A DNA stretch of 64,000 bases, taken from NCBI GenBank assembly GCA_007741555.1, contig CP036526.1, positions 1,178,001 to 1,242,000 of the forward strand. Direction: 5' to 3'. This DNA is from Stieleria marina. Lineage in GTDB: Bacteria; Planctomycetota; Planctomycetia; Pirellulales; Pirellulaceae. The stretch's first letter is position 1. Each line of letters begins with the position of its first letter. The position numbers and the translations under genes were made by a program. The notes beneath the pieces were generated by a model. That model saw nothing but the letters and a program-made list of their open reading frames with translations, ran no database searches and was not told where the DNA came from. Positions 19,595-28,818 of this stretch are shown here, in pieces.

Positions 19595-20641
19595 GTGACT
19601 GAGAACCGATCGAGAGAGGTCGACGCAGGCCCGGGTAACACATCACGTTCGGCAGCGAGTTTGAAATTCGTCGGATTTTTAAAGCGACGACTCATAACGG
19701 TTTCGCTGCTATTGATTTGTGTTTTGATGATGACGACCATCGCGACTTTGTTTTCGCGGGTCAATTGGCTGGCCGATCTATGTGCCAATCTGCGTGTTCA
19801 ACAAATGATCGCGCTGGTGCCGTTGACCATTGTCGTTGTGCTTTTTCGGCGTTGGAGTTGGTTCGCGATTTGCATGGTATTGGTGGCAGTGCACGTGCCG
19901 GCATTTCGGACCGCTTGGAAAGTTCCTCCTGCCGGTGGCGTCCAGGGATCCAAAATTGTCGTGATGACAGCGAATGTTTGGACGCCAAATTCACAGCACG
20001 AATTGATTGTTCAGCAAATTCGTGACGCCGACCCCGACGTTTTCACAGTTCTGGAATTGGGGACGCCTCTAAAGCTCCGCTTAGAAAAGGAACTGGCGGC
20101 TCTGTATCCTCATCAGTTTGCGTTTCCGCAAGACGACGGGAATTTTGGAATTGGGCTGTATTCCAAGCATCCCTTGGAGGGCACAACTTCATTTGCGTTG
20201 AACAACGATAGAGTTTTGTCGCTTGCCGCGACGGTGATGGTTGATTCGCGTAGGTACCGTGTGTTTGCTACCCATCCATTGCCGCCGAAAGATGCGAGCA
20301 ATTTTCAGAGCCGCAATACCCACTTGGACCAGCTTGCCGCGAAAGTTCGTTTGCAACAGGAGTCAGACGACGACGTGTCCGTGATCATCATGGGGGATCT
20401 TAATTTGACCCCTTGGTCACCGCTGTTTGACCGGTTTCAGGCGGATACGCAGACACATCGAGCGAGTTGTGGCAACGGGATCACACCGACTTGGTATGCC
20501 CACGCTGATGCTTCTTTTCCGTTTGGTTTAGTACTGGATCACGTTTTAACCAGTGATGATCTTCGTTGCGATTCGTACCGCGTCGGACCTGCGATTGGCT
20601 CGGATCACCGCGCCGTAATCGTCAGTTTGTCAGGCCAGTAG
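19595..20641 (+). CDS. membrane-anchored endonuclease/exonuclease/phosphatase-family protein
   Basis: A GTG at 19595 gives 348 residues. Three hydrophobic helices lie near 30-52, 65-85 and 87-102. The C-terminal 230 residues are an EEP (DNase I-like) domain facing the outside: MTANVWTPNS (metal Asn), a conserved Glu in TVLELGT, VFATHPLPP, MGDLNLTPWSP (catalytic Asp/Asn) and GSDHRAVIV (catalytic Asp-His). The closest families are the YafD/VanX-type membrane EEP proteins, which could be nucleases or phosphodiesterases acting outside the cytoplasm. All key residues are present, so it should be active. Its stop is 14 bases from the convergent stop of the next gene. Confidence 0.88.
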   Translation: MTENRSREVDAGPGNTSRSAASLKFVGFLKRRLITVSLLLICVLMMTTIATLFSRVNWLADLCANLRVQQMIALVPLTIVVVLFRRWSWFAICMVLVAVHVPAFRTAWKVPPAGGVQGSKIVVMTANVWTPNSQHELIVQQIRDADPDVFTVLELGTPLKLRLEKELAALYPHQFAFPQDDGNFGIGLYSKHPLEGTTSFALNNDRVLSLAATVMVDSRRYRVFATHPLPPKDASNFQSRNTHLDQLAAKVRLQQESDDDVSVIIMGDLNLTPWSPLFDRFQADTQTHRASCGNGITPTWYAHADASFPFGLVLDHVLTSDDLRCDSYRVGPAIGSDHRAVIVSLSGQ

Positions 20642-20654
20642 TTTCGCGAAAGCG

Positions 20655-23519
20655 TTACTCGGCGGTGTCTTCGTAGATTGGCAGGTGCCGATAGTAAACT
20701 TCCAGATTTAGCAGGTTCATGGTGGTGACGTACAAGCGACCTGCATGCGGACTCCAGCGGTCGGGGACGGGGCCACGCGGGTCCCAGCTTCCTGCTTGCT
20801 GGCCAGTTTTGATTTGCCCCTGCAGCAACATCGGATTGAGGTAGCTGTTCCATTTTTTCCAGTGGTCGCCTCCCATATGAAACATGACTTGGGTGGCATA
20901 GTACCAGTAGTAGCCGTCTCGTTTAGGCGCGAGGTTGGTTCCTAGCTGAGGCGGGGACTCCAGCAAGTAGTCCGCTGCGGAGATCATCGCCGGATTATCG
21001 CGACGCCAGCCTGAATACATTCGCATCAACATCCCAACGGCCGTCATGGTCGGTGTTGGATAGCGACCGTGACGTTGTCGGTCCGTGTCCGGTGCGTAGG
21101 GGTTGTAACGATATCGGTCGGGACGATCCTTGTTTTGCTGGGCCAAATCCAGCCAAGTGTTGATGCCGTCGTACGTGCTGCGTGGAACTTTCAGGCCCGC
21201 TAGTTCACCACTTTTGAGTGACATCATCATCCATCCACTGACGCTGGTGTCACTGCTGACCTGGGGCGTGTAACGCCATCCACCACGCTGGCGATGCTGA
21301 GTGGCGATGATGTATTTGAGCGCGTCTTGTGCCGCACCCCGCAGTTCGCGGTCTTGTGTCATTCCATACGCTTCGCTCATTGCCAGAGCTGCGATTCCGT
21401 GAGAATACAACGCGACATTGCGGTCGCTTTCGGGGGTCTCGCTGCGATACAAGTTGCCGTTGCTACGCTGGTTGTCCATCAAAAACTTCAAGCCGCGTGA
21501 AACGGTATCGGCGTGCTGGTGTTCTAGATGGGTGTAGCCTGCCCCCTGGAACGCCAGCAGGCAAAGTCCGGTCGCGGCGGTATCGCTTCGCAAAAAGACT
21601 TCGTCGCCGTGGCCTTGGAGCGACCAGCTACCATCTTCTTTTTGAGTGCTGGCGAGATACGTCAAACCCAGTTCGATGGCCTCTTCGGTTGCAGGTCCTG
21701 CCATCCCGGCCGGAGCCGCTGCGGACGCACCTTTGGTCCGCAACACGCGGCGATTGAAAGATTCGACCGCGGCGATCTTGGTTCCGACGGCCGTTGCCGG
21801 GCCGCCGACTTTGCGGCGTGGGCGTTGTGCTTGGCTCATTTCAAACGCCGCTATCTCAGGCAGTTCGTCCGATGCGGTCACACCGGGCGACTGGCTGATC
21901 ATGTCGGCCAATCCGATCGGACCTTCGTCAGCCATGATGTCCAATGCTAGTCCCGCCGATCCTGCATCAACGGGGTTTGACAGGTCTGCCCCGCCCTGCC
22001 CTGCTGCGTCTTCATCACGCGCGATGTCCATGATGCCCATGCGATCGGAAACGGAGTCGCTGCGGGCGGTTCCTGCTGTTCCGTTCGACGACGCAGCCAT
22101 TGCATCTGCAGCAGTCGGAGCCCCGGCGGGGGCAAATCCGCGTCCCCGATCGGCGCGACCGCTGCGACCGGGAGACCGTCGTGATTCGCCTGCTTGAACG
22201 TTGGGCGCGCCTGCTCTCGCCGCGAAATCTTTACGCGAATACTCGGCACCGCCTACTGCGGAAGCGTCGCCGTTTTGAGTCGTGATCGATGGAGTTGTTC
22301 CCGTTGCGATCTGAGCCCCGACGGTCGCGCTGCTTCGTGTCATCGGAGTATCAACCGGCGAAAGTTGCCGTGTTGCGTCGACGGATTCACGGGCAATCGA
22401 AATGCTAGGGGGAGCCGGAGCTGAGCCTGCTGGCCGATTCATGTCACGCCCGAATCGTTGGCGTTGTCGCCGAGTCAGTCCTGCGTCACCGATCACTGGC
22501 ATGGCTTGGCTGCGGTCGCGAGCAGCCGCGGAAAGCCTGGGGGAGAGATCCGATGGGTTGTCGCTGGGCATCGGCGCGACCGACGCCATCTCGGGACGTG
22601 GCGGGGCGCGACGGGCCGCCGAACGCTTTGGCTGCTGATTAGACACCTGCCGTTCGCTGGGGCTGTCGGTCGCTTGCTGTGTCGCTTGTGGATTTAGCTC
22701 TGGCACGTCGATCGGCTTGGCGATGGGGCGTGCCTGATTGTTTGGCGAGTCGCGTCGCGCCAGCTTGCCTGGCGAATCGGACGGCATCGGTTTTGCTGGC
22801 GTGAACTCCTCACGCTTCATCAGCATCTTCTTCATCGGTCGCGGCGGATCGATTTCTCGCGGTTTGGGCATCTCCAGTTTTGGTTCGCTGCGTTGGACCG
22901 GTGGTAACTGGCGTTGTTCGCGCGGGATGACTCGCGAAGCGGTTTGTGTGTCCACCGGTTTTGACCAGTCGGGGGTCTGACGCTGCTCTTGGGGGGCGCG
23001 AAACAGATGCTCGGGGACAGTTTTGCGGACAGGTGATCGCTCGGGTTTTTCGCCTTTGGATACGTGTGGCATGAACGTCGAAAAGATCACGACATTGACG
23101 GCAAGAATCAGCAACAGCAGGTGTAGGCAGACACTGAACAGCAGTCCCAGCTGCGCTGATTTTTGAACAAACTTGGATGCCACCCGTCGCAAGGCAACCG
23201 CCATCGCGAGGGCCAGCAGCGGGACGGCAATCGCGTAGGTCGTTGCGTTGTAAAGCAATCGTGGATCGTCGAACGACAGCTTGTAAGTGACTAGGTAAAG
23301 CGTCAATCCAGTCAGCGCCGCGAGCGAAATATCCAGCGGCCACATGCGATCGGATTCGATCGGTGTGCTGTCTGGACGTCGATAGTAGCGGCGTGAGCTC
23401 ACTGGATCGGTTCTGTTCTCGGTTCGGTTGCGGAGCGGGGTAGCTTGCGGAGTGTTAGCTTGCGGGGCCTTCTTGGGTCGTGACGCTGTAGTCACTGATG
23501 CCCGTCCGGTTGCAAACAT
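20655..23519 (-). CDS. membrane protein with TonB-like Pro-rich linker and squalene-cyclase-like alpha-toroid
   Basis: The protein has up to 954 residues. The ATG at 23519 overlaps the ExbD gene by 65 bases; a GTG at 23402 or ATG at 23345 would start just before the first helix. Three helices (about 63-80, 90-112, 122-146) are followed by a basic, Pro-rich stretch (about 155-330, PVQRSEPKLEMPKPREIDPP) like the periplasm-spanning linker of TonB. A Gly/Ala/Ser-rich linker continues to about 600. Residues 620-940 form a prenyltransferase/squalene-oxidase repeat toroid (LASTQKEDGSWSLQG, QHRQRGGWRYTP, TGQQAGSWDPRGP). No DxDD cyclase motif was seen, so a binding role is more likely. It is the last gene after ExbB and ExbD and is a likely TonB-type output protein. 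Confidence 0.85.
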   Translation of the reverse strand: MFATGRASVTTASRPKKAPQANTPQATPLRNRTENRTDPVSSRRYYRRPDSTPIESDRMWPLDISLAALTGLTLYLVTYKLSFDDPRLLYNATTYAIAVPLLALAMAVALRRVASKFVQKSAQLGLLFSVCLHLLLLILAVNVVIFSTFMPHVSKGEKPERSPVRKTVPEHLFRAPQEQRQTPDWSKPVDTQTASRVIPREQRQLPPVQRSEPKLEMPKPREIDPPRPMKKMLMKREEFTPAKPMPSDSPGKLARRDSPNNQARPIAKPIDVPELNPQATQQATDSPSERQVSNQQPKRSAARRAPPRPEMASVAPMPSDNPSDLSPRLSAAARDRSQAMPVIGDAGLTRRQRQRFGRDMNRPAGSAPAPPSISIARESVDATRQLSPVDTPMTRSSATVGAQIATGTTPSITTQNGDASAVGGAEYSRKDFAARAGAPNVQAGESRRSPGRSGRADRGRGFAPAGAPTAADAMAASSNGTAGTARSDSVSDRMGIMDIARDEDAAGQGGADLSNPVDAGSAGLALDIMADEGPIGLADMISQSPGVTASDELPEIAAFEMSQAQRPRRKVGGPATAVGTKIAAVESFNRRVLRTKGASAAAPAGMAGPATEEAIELGLTYLASTQKEDGSWSLQGHGDEVFLRSDTAATGLCLLAFQGAGYTHLEHQHADTVSRGLKFLMDNQRSNGNLYRSETPESDRNVALYSHGIAALAMSEAYGMTQDRELRGAAQDALKYIIATQHRQRGGWRYTPQVSSDTSVSGWMMMSLKSGELAGLKVPRSTYDGINTWLDLAQQNKDRPDRYRYNPYAPDTDRQRHGRYPTPTMTAVGMLMRMYSGWRRDNPAMISAADYLLESPPQLGTNLAPKRDGYYWYYATQVMFHMGGDHWKKWNSYLNPMLLQGQIKTGQQAGSWDPRGPVPDRWSPHAGRLYVTTMNLLNLEVYYRHLPIYEDTAE
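21993..22006 (-). repeat. GGGCAG mini-repeat, copy A (inside a coding gene)
   Basis: On the minus strand this reads CAGCAGGGCAGGGC. It encodes AGQG around residue 507 of the toroid protein, in its low-complexity linker. The same core occurs at 39873-39891 (kdsB) and 58889-58908 (flhB). Confidence 0.6.
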
Positions 23520-23877
23520 CCATCACGGACACCACAGGTTGAAACGTGGATGATTGGTCAGCACGGATAACGGCAGTTTGATTGGTTGGGTTTTCGGCGA
23601 CCGCAACACGCAGCAGGCGTTCAAGCTCCGTCAGTTCGATTTCCTTTCCGCCCAGGTAGATGATGCCTTGTGAATCGATGTCGACAACAATCTCGCGAGG
23701 TTTGCCAGTCATCGGAACGGCGCTGGTCGCTTCTGGCAAAACAATGTTCAAGCGACGTTCCTCTTCCTCAAACTCGCTGGTGACCAGAAAGAAAATGAGC
23801 AGCAAGAACACGACATCGATCAACGGTGTCAGGCTAAGCGTACCGGCAGCGGTAGAACGTTTGACTTGAACGGCCAT
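23455..23877 (-). CDS. ExbD/TolR family protein
   Basis: This 140-residue protein has the full ExbD/TolR form. A short cytoplasmic N-terminus leads to one helix with the proton-binding Asp in LTPLIDVVFLLLIFFLV (Asp at about residue 21). A periplasmic domain (about 45-135) follows, with REIVVDIDSQGIIYLGGKEI and TAVIRADQSSTFQPVVSVMD. It works with the ExbB-type channel encoded two bases upstream to turn proton flow into motion. Its 3' end overlaps the start proposed for the toroid protein, which indicates translational coupling. Confidence 0.95.
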   Translation of the reverse strand: MAVQVKRSTAAGTLSLTPLIDVVFLLLIFFLVTSEFEEEERRLNIVLPEATSAVPMTGKPREIVVDIDSQGIIYLGGKEIELTELERLLRVAVAENPTNQTAVIRADQSSTFQPVVSVMDVCNRTGISDYSVTTQEGPAS

Positions 23878-23879
23878 GG

Positions 23880-24896
23880 CTATTCTGTCTTTGCTCCGCG
23901 GGCTTGTTGGCTGGTCGCGGACGTTCGCGGTGGCGGAGCAGGCGGGGGCGATGGAGGGTCGACGGTGTTGCCCAGCGGCGCTCCGTTGGCGACGGCTGTG
24001 ATGCCGCCTTCCATGGCGTGCATGGAACCGTCGACGTCCATCCGTTGTCGGCCAGTGAATCTAGCCAAACCGGGCGCCAGGTCAAACGCCAGTTGTTCGA
24101 TTTGATGAAACAGTTTGATGACGCGATTTTCCAAATACTGAGCCAATATCGCCGCAGGTATCGCGACGATCAGTCCAGCCAAAGTCGTTACCAATGCCGT
24201 GTAGATGCCTTCAGAAAGTTGCTCGCTGCGGCTGCGATCGGCTGTCAGTGTGGTTGATTCGTGAAACGCGACAATCATTCCCCAAACAGTCCCCAAAAGA
24301 CCCATGAGTGGCGTTGCAGCAGCGGCCAAGTTCAGCCAGCGAATGGTTGATGAATAACGATCGGCTTCTCGTTGAACGGTGTCGGCAGCGGTTCGTTCGA
24401 TTTCGGCCAGCGGCTGACCGGTACGCAGCATCATCGCGCCAAACACTCGTGCGGCGGGCGATGGATTGTTCAAGCAGGCTTCGTAAGCGATCGCGGGATT
24501 GAACTTGTGAATCGGTTCGGTCAAATCTTCCAGTTCTTCGGCAAGTCGTTTGGGCAAGACTTTGTTTTGCCGCAGCGATACCAAACGTTCGACCGCCAAG
24601 GTGACAACCAAGAGGCTCATCAAGCCAATCGGGATCATGAACTTGCCTCCACTGGCGATCAGCGAGAGCAAGTCGATGCGGCTCCGCGCGGGCGCTACTG
24701 CTTCGGTGCCCGGTTCGCCCTGGTCGTTCATGATGGCCTGGATGTCGGCTGCATCAATACTTTGAGCGTCTTCTTCTTGGGACCAAGTCCAAGAAGCATT
24801 GACCGACTCGAATGCGATGATTGCCAGCACTGCTAGCAGCAGAGCGGATCGCAGCGAGTAGTAGAAAGGTTTTTGTTGCACGGGTTTGTCAAACAA
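23880..24896 (-). CDS. ExbB/TolQ/MotA-family channel protein
   Basis: The longest frame (338 residues) begins with TTG at 24896; a GTG at 24881 is equally possible. A cleavable signal (LLLAVLAIIAFESVNASW) is followed by an acidic exported segment of about 50 residues, as in ExbB proteins with an N-terminal extension. Three helices follow: about 83-103 (FMIPIGLMSLLVVTLAVE), 187-210 (LAAAATPLMGLLGTVWGMIV) and 230-255 (YTALVTTLAGLIVAIPAAI). The last two hold the Thr/Gly-rich ExbB signature. The C-terminus ends in a Pro-rich tail. It is preceded 62 bases upstream by the TPR gene and followed immediately by exbD, so the three should form one operon with the toroid gene. Confidence 0.93.
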   Translation of the reverse strand: MFDKPVQQKPFYYSLRSALLLAVLAIIAFESVNASWTWSQEEDAQSIDAADIQAIMNDQGEPGTEAVAPARSRIDLLSLIASGGKFMIPIGLMSLLVVTLAVERLVSLRQNKVLPKRLAEELEDLTEPIHKFNPAIAYEACLNNPSPAARVFGAMMLRTGQPLAEIERTAADTVQREADRYSSTIRWLNLAAAATPLMGLLGTVWGMIVAFHESTTLTADRSRSEQLSEGIYTALVTTLAGLIVAIPAAILAQYLENRVIKLFHQIEQLAFDLAPGLARFTGRQRMDVDGSMHAMEGGITAVANGAPLGNTVDPPSPPPAPPPRTSATSQQARGAKTE

Positions 24897-24958
24897 TGGT
24901 TGGACGACCTGGGTATCGCTTAGGTGACGATTAGGAAGACTTGGTTGGCTGAGTGGGG

Positions 24959-27900
24959 CTATTTCAAAGCGGCCATGCGCTCTTTCGCTTTCGCCATCAG
25001 TTCGTGGTCTGCGTGTTTGTCGATCACGTACTGAAAAAACTTTTTGGCAATCTCGCGAGACTTGTTGCGACTGTCGTTTGATCGAGCTTGTTGCATCATC
25101 AGTTCGCTACACCGTCCTGCCTCGAAGCCACTTTTGGCTTGCCAGTTTTTGATTTGTTTGGGCGCTTTTTCGGCGCCAAACCCAAACATGACACGCTGGA
25201 ACTCGGGGATGGCTTTGTCGAACTGTTTTCGGCCAAAATAAACCTCACCCATCATGAATCGGGATCGGGCGGCTGTTTCGTCACGGTACTTCTCTGCGAC
25301 TTGGCTAAAATACTGCATCGCGCGATCTGGTTGATCCTTTTGCTGGTAAGCAAAACCGATTTCGTAAAACAGTTTTGGTAAGTATCGCGTCGCTGGAAAG
25401 CGTGCTTTCAGTTCGTCGTACCAATCGATTGATTCGTCCCACTTTTTCAGTTGCGCGGCACTTTGCCCGCCGTGGAAAAGAATCAATTCGCGGACCTGGC
25501 GTTCGGCGGAATCGCGAATCGATTTTGCATTGTCGTCATTTAACTGAATGCGTTTTCGTGCGATTTGATATCTCTTGAGCGCCTGTGCGTAATCTGGTTT
25601 GCGAAATTCGCATTCGCCCGCCATCATCATCCCATCGAGGGACAGTTTTCCGTTGGGTTCGTTTTCGGTTTGTTTCTTGAATGCGTCTGCCGCTTGGTTG
25701 AACTGTTCGGACTTGAACAGTGACCATCCCAGCCGGTAGTACGACTTTTCGATCAGGCCTTTATCTTTTGACTTGTTCGCAGCAACCGTGAATTGCTTGG
25801 CAGCGTCTTTCCAGTTCTCGGCCGCATAGTTTTTCTGACCGATGAAATAGGCCGCTTCGCCAGTGACGCTTGCATCGGGGAACTTCTTAACCAAATCGGC
25901 AAACGTCGCGCCGGCTTTTTCTTCATCGCCGGCTTCTCGTAGCGACCAGCCCAGTTCGTAGAGGACTTTGTCCATCGACGGATACTTGGGAACTTGGTCG
26001 ACGAGCTGTTGCAGGCGGGCTGCCGCGCGTTTTGGCTTGTCTTGTTTCTGGTCGATCAACGCCAGTTCGTATAAAGCGTGCCCCAGATTGTCGTCCTTCG
26101 GCTTGTAGGTCAAGAATTCGGTGAGATCTTCGGCGGCGGATTCAAAATCACCCGCGTGTCGACGAGAGATCCCGCGTGCCAACAACGCTTCGTCGCGGAT
26201 AGGATGTTTGGGGTAATTTCTCAGTACCTCATCCAGCGGTTTCATCGCTTGGCTGTGCTGGTCGCTTTGCATCAGTGACCAGCCTTTGCCATACAGCGCG
26301 TAGGGCACTAGTCCTGGATCGACTCTTGAATCGATGATTTGTCCGTACAGCTTGATTGCGCCAGCGTGATCCGCCGCTTCGCTTGCCAGCTGAGCCAGTT
26401 TGTAACGAGCTTGATCAGCCATGCGTGAATCTTTGCCTCGCCGGACCAATGCTTCCCACGCCTGCTTGGCGTCCTTCTGTTTACCGGCGGACATCAATGC
26501 AGTGCCGGAAAGCAGTTCTGCTTCCTGAGCACGTGGCCACTTCGGGTCGACTTCGGTAACGCGTGCGAACGCCAACGCCGCCTCGCTGTGCATCTTTGAC
26601 ATCAGGTAAGCCTGGCCAATCAGCATCTGCGCTTCGGCCTTCTGTTCGGGCTGCGTCAGTGTTTTGTATTCACTTTTGAGGAGCGCGATCGTATCGTCCG
26701 ATTTCTTGGCGGAATTGGACGCCAAAGCAGCTCGCAACACCCAGAGCGGACGCTGCATGTTGTCACCGTCGGATTTGCGATTAAGCAGTTGGCGGTATGC
26801 TTTCGATGCTTGGGTTGCATTGCCGGTCAGAAGGTTGCCTTCGGCGGCGATGAACTGCACGTCGGGTACCAACTGATCCTTTGGGAACTCGGTCAGGAAC
26901 TTCTGCGACAGCTCGAGTGCTTTCTTGGCTTGGTTGGTTTGCAAAGCAGAGAACGCAGCGTTGTAGAGTGCACGCGGTGCCAGCGGATCCTTGGGGGCAT
27001 CGCGATAGACTGATTCAGCGATCGCTACCGAATCGGAAATTTGTGTGGGATCCATGGCCATGGCTTCTGCCAAATCAAGCTTCAGTTCCGTCGCGTAGTC
27101 GCCCTTCGCACCTGCATCAATCTGCTTTTTGGCCGTGCTGATCGCTTTGGCCGCGGCGCCTTTGGAGATCAAGATCCGGGTCAACCAGTGTGAAGCTTCG
27201 GTCGCAGTTTCGGGATTGTTTTGTTTCAGCACTTCCTCGAAACGGGCAGCGGCTTTGTCTAAGTCACCGCTGCGGTACATGCTTTGCGCTGACGCCAGGA
27301 TTGCCGTGCCGGCGTACTCGGAATCGGGGAAGTCTTTCTTCAGGCGATCGTAGTTTTTGGCCGCATCGCCTGGGCGGTCTGCTTGGACCATCGCAAAAGC
27401 TTGGCGAAAGATCGCGTAACTCTTGTCGTCGTCATTGTCAGCGGATTTGATCGCCGCATCGAATGACTTGATTGCCGCGGGATAGTCCTTGCGAAAGATC
27501 ATGACGTCACCGCTCCGCAAATGGACGTCGGTGACGAGCCCATCATCGGCACAGCTGCTTAACAACTGTTGAAACGATGCGAGCGCCTTGTCGAACTGTT
27601 CGATTTCTTCGTGAGCGATTCCGCGTGCGTACAATGCGTCGCACCTCAGCGGCGACTCTTTGGCATTGGGCAATGCAATCAGCTTGTTGTAAAAATCGAT
27701 TGCCTTTTTTCGATCGCCCAACCCATACGCCGCTTCGCCGCTGTAGAAAAACGCGCGATCGAGAAACTGGCTTTTGGGTTTTTCTTTTTGAAGCTTCTCG
27801 TAAGCTGCGATCGACGCCTTCAATCGATCTTTGTCTCGATTGGGACCTTCTCCGGCGGATGCGTACCAGCACCAGCCTTGGTTCGCCAAACTCTCTTCAC

Positions 27901-28300
27901 GAAGTTCAAACTTTTTGTTTTTCAGTGCTCGTTCAAATGATTTTGCGGCGGCGACGTAGTCCGGCGTGTCTTGCTGCATGTAGCAAACGCCCTGATAGTG
28001 GGCTGCTTTGGGTGCCAAGTCGTCGTTGGCGTATTTGGACAAAAACTCTTTCCACGCTTCGATCGCTAAATCAAACGCGCCGTTGGTTTGGAAGTTGGCA
28101 GCGTCGGCATATGCGGCAATGGATTCTTCGGTGGACTCTTCGGCGCTGGCTGTCGATAAGTACGACGTCGGTAGGCTTGCGAACAAGGCGATTGCCAGTA
28201 CCGTCGACAAACTCACTGGCTGGCAGAGAGCCGATTGCCAGGACGACCGCCGAAACAACGAAACCACTAGGTGGTCTACGACTTGATGGAAACGTCTCAC
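24959..28300 (-). CDS. large exported TPR-repeat protein
   Basis: The protein has 1113 residues with a long N-region and signal peptide (VSLSTVLAIALFASLPTSYL, about residues 28-50, cut near ASA-EE). The rest is a continuous array of some twenty-five TPR-like helical pairs, for example FDLAIEAWKEFLSKYANDDL and HSEAALAFARVTEVDPKWP. The spacing and the YPKHPIRDEALLARG-type motifs recall YbgF/CpoB and the outer-membrane BamD/TPR scaffolds. It lies 62 bases upstream of exbB on the same strand. CpoB likewise sits in tol-pal operons, so this is probably the periplasmic scaffold of the ExbB/ExbD machine. No enzymatic motif is present. Confidence 0.9.
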   Translation of the reverse strand: MRRFHQVVDHLVVSLFRRSSWQSALCQPVSLSTVLAIALFASLPTSYLSTASAEESTEESIAAYADAANFQTNGAFDLAIEAWKEFLSKYANDDLAPKAAHYQGVCYMQQDTPDYVAAAKSFERALKNKKFELREESLANQGWCWYASAGEGPNRDKDRLKASIAAYEKLQKEKPKSQFLDRAFFYSGEAAYGLGDRKKAIDFYNKLIALPNAKESPLRCDALYARGIAHEEIEQFDKALASFQQLLSSCADDGLVTDVHLRSGDVMIFRKDYPAAIKSFDAAIKSADNDDDKSYAIFRQAFAMVQADRPGDAAKNYDRLKKDFPDSEYAGTAILASAQSMYRSGDLDKAAARFEEVLKQNNPETATEASHWLTRILISKGAAAKAISTAKKQIDAGAKGDYATELKLDLAEAMAMDPTQISDSVAIAESVYRDAPKDPLAPRALYNAAFSALQTNQAKKALELSQKFLTEFPKDQLVPDVQFIAAEGNLLTGNATQASKAYRQLLNRKSDGDNMQRPLWVLRAALASNSAKKSDDTIALLKSEYKTLTQPEQKAEAQMLIGQAYLMSKMHSEAALAFARVTEVDPKWPRAQEAELLSGTALMSAGKQKDAKQAWEALVRRGKDSRMADQARYKLAQLASEAADHAGAIKLYGQIIDSRVDPGLVPYALYGKGWSLMQSDQHSQAMKPLDEVLRNYPKHPIRDEALLARGISRRHAGDFESAAEDLTEFLTYKPKDDNLGHALYELALIDQKQDKPKRAAARLQQLVDQVPKYPSMDKVLYELGWSLREAGDEEKAGATFADLVKKFPDASVTGEAAYFIGQKNYAAENWKDAAKQFTVAANKSKDKGLIEKSYYRLGWSLFKSEQFNQAADAFKKQTENEPNGKLSLDGMMMAGECEFRKPDYAQALKRYQIARKRIQLNDDNAKSIRDSAERQVRELILFHGGQSAAQLKKWDESIDWYDELKARFPATRYLPKLFYEIGFAYQQKDQPDRAMQYFSQVAEKYRDETAARSRFMMGEVYFGRKQFDKAIPEFQRVMFGFGAEKAPKQIKNWQAKSGFEAGRCSELMMQQARSNDSRNKSREIAKKFFQYVIDKHADHELMAKAKERMAALK

Positions 28301-28818
28301 GAATTATCTCTGAACGAGCTGGAAAAGTAGGGCACGGAATGTTGGAATTGATCGGGCAGGTGCAAGCTGCCCTGGTACCTTACGGCAAAGCAAATAGTTT
28401 AGCCGTGTCATGCAAAAATCGATAGTTCGACGCATAGATTGCCCAGTCCCTAAATTCGCTATCCAGTGCGTTGTGAACCAATTAGTACTGTGACGAATAA
28501 GGGACCCCGCGGTCTTCTGTCATCCGCTGCGTCCCGGACGAAGCGGTTCGGCCCCAACAGGTCAGGTTCAAATTGGCCAGGTTCAAACAAACCAGTCCAG
28601 CCGCACGTGGCGAATTGTCCGTGTGGGGGCCCAGCGGCGTGAAAATGCTCCTTTTTGAACTCAATTGGCTGTGCTTGCGTAGGACACGCCTCGGTTGTGA
28701 TGCTCGGTTAACAAAATTGGGTTTACTCTGTGCAGGCAGGGTGCTTCCGAAGGTTTGCCTATCTTTCAACCTTTCCAAGTCATCCGCCCGATCCTCTTTC
28801 ATTTATTTGTAGGCCAGC
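28301..28818. other. 518-base intergenic region, possible structured RNA
   Basis: This lies between two divergent genes. No open frame looks coding. From about 28499 (GGGACCCCGC) to about 28632 (GTGGGGGCCC) the ends can pair with one mismatch. Inside are two copies of CAGGTTCAAA 19 bases apart (28564 and 28583), and a T-run (CCTTTTT) follows near 28648. This could be a small RNA on the plus strand. It does not match the SRP RNA or tmRNA signatures I know. Confidence 0.3.

Noticed and set aside
28499-28655. SRP RNA or tmRNA gene
   Set aside because: The GTCAGG-type piece is present by chance, but the GGAAGGAAGCAGC-like SRP loop and the tmRNA tRNA-like ends are absent.
28482-28802. Short minus-strand open frame in the 518-base gap
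   Set aside because: There is no family motif, the composition is random-looking, and the region is better explained as promoter DNA or an RNA.
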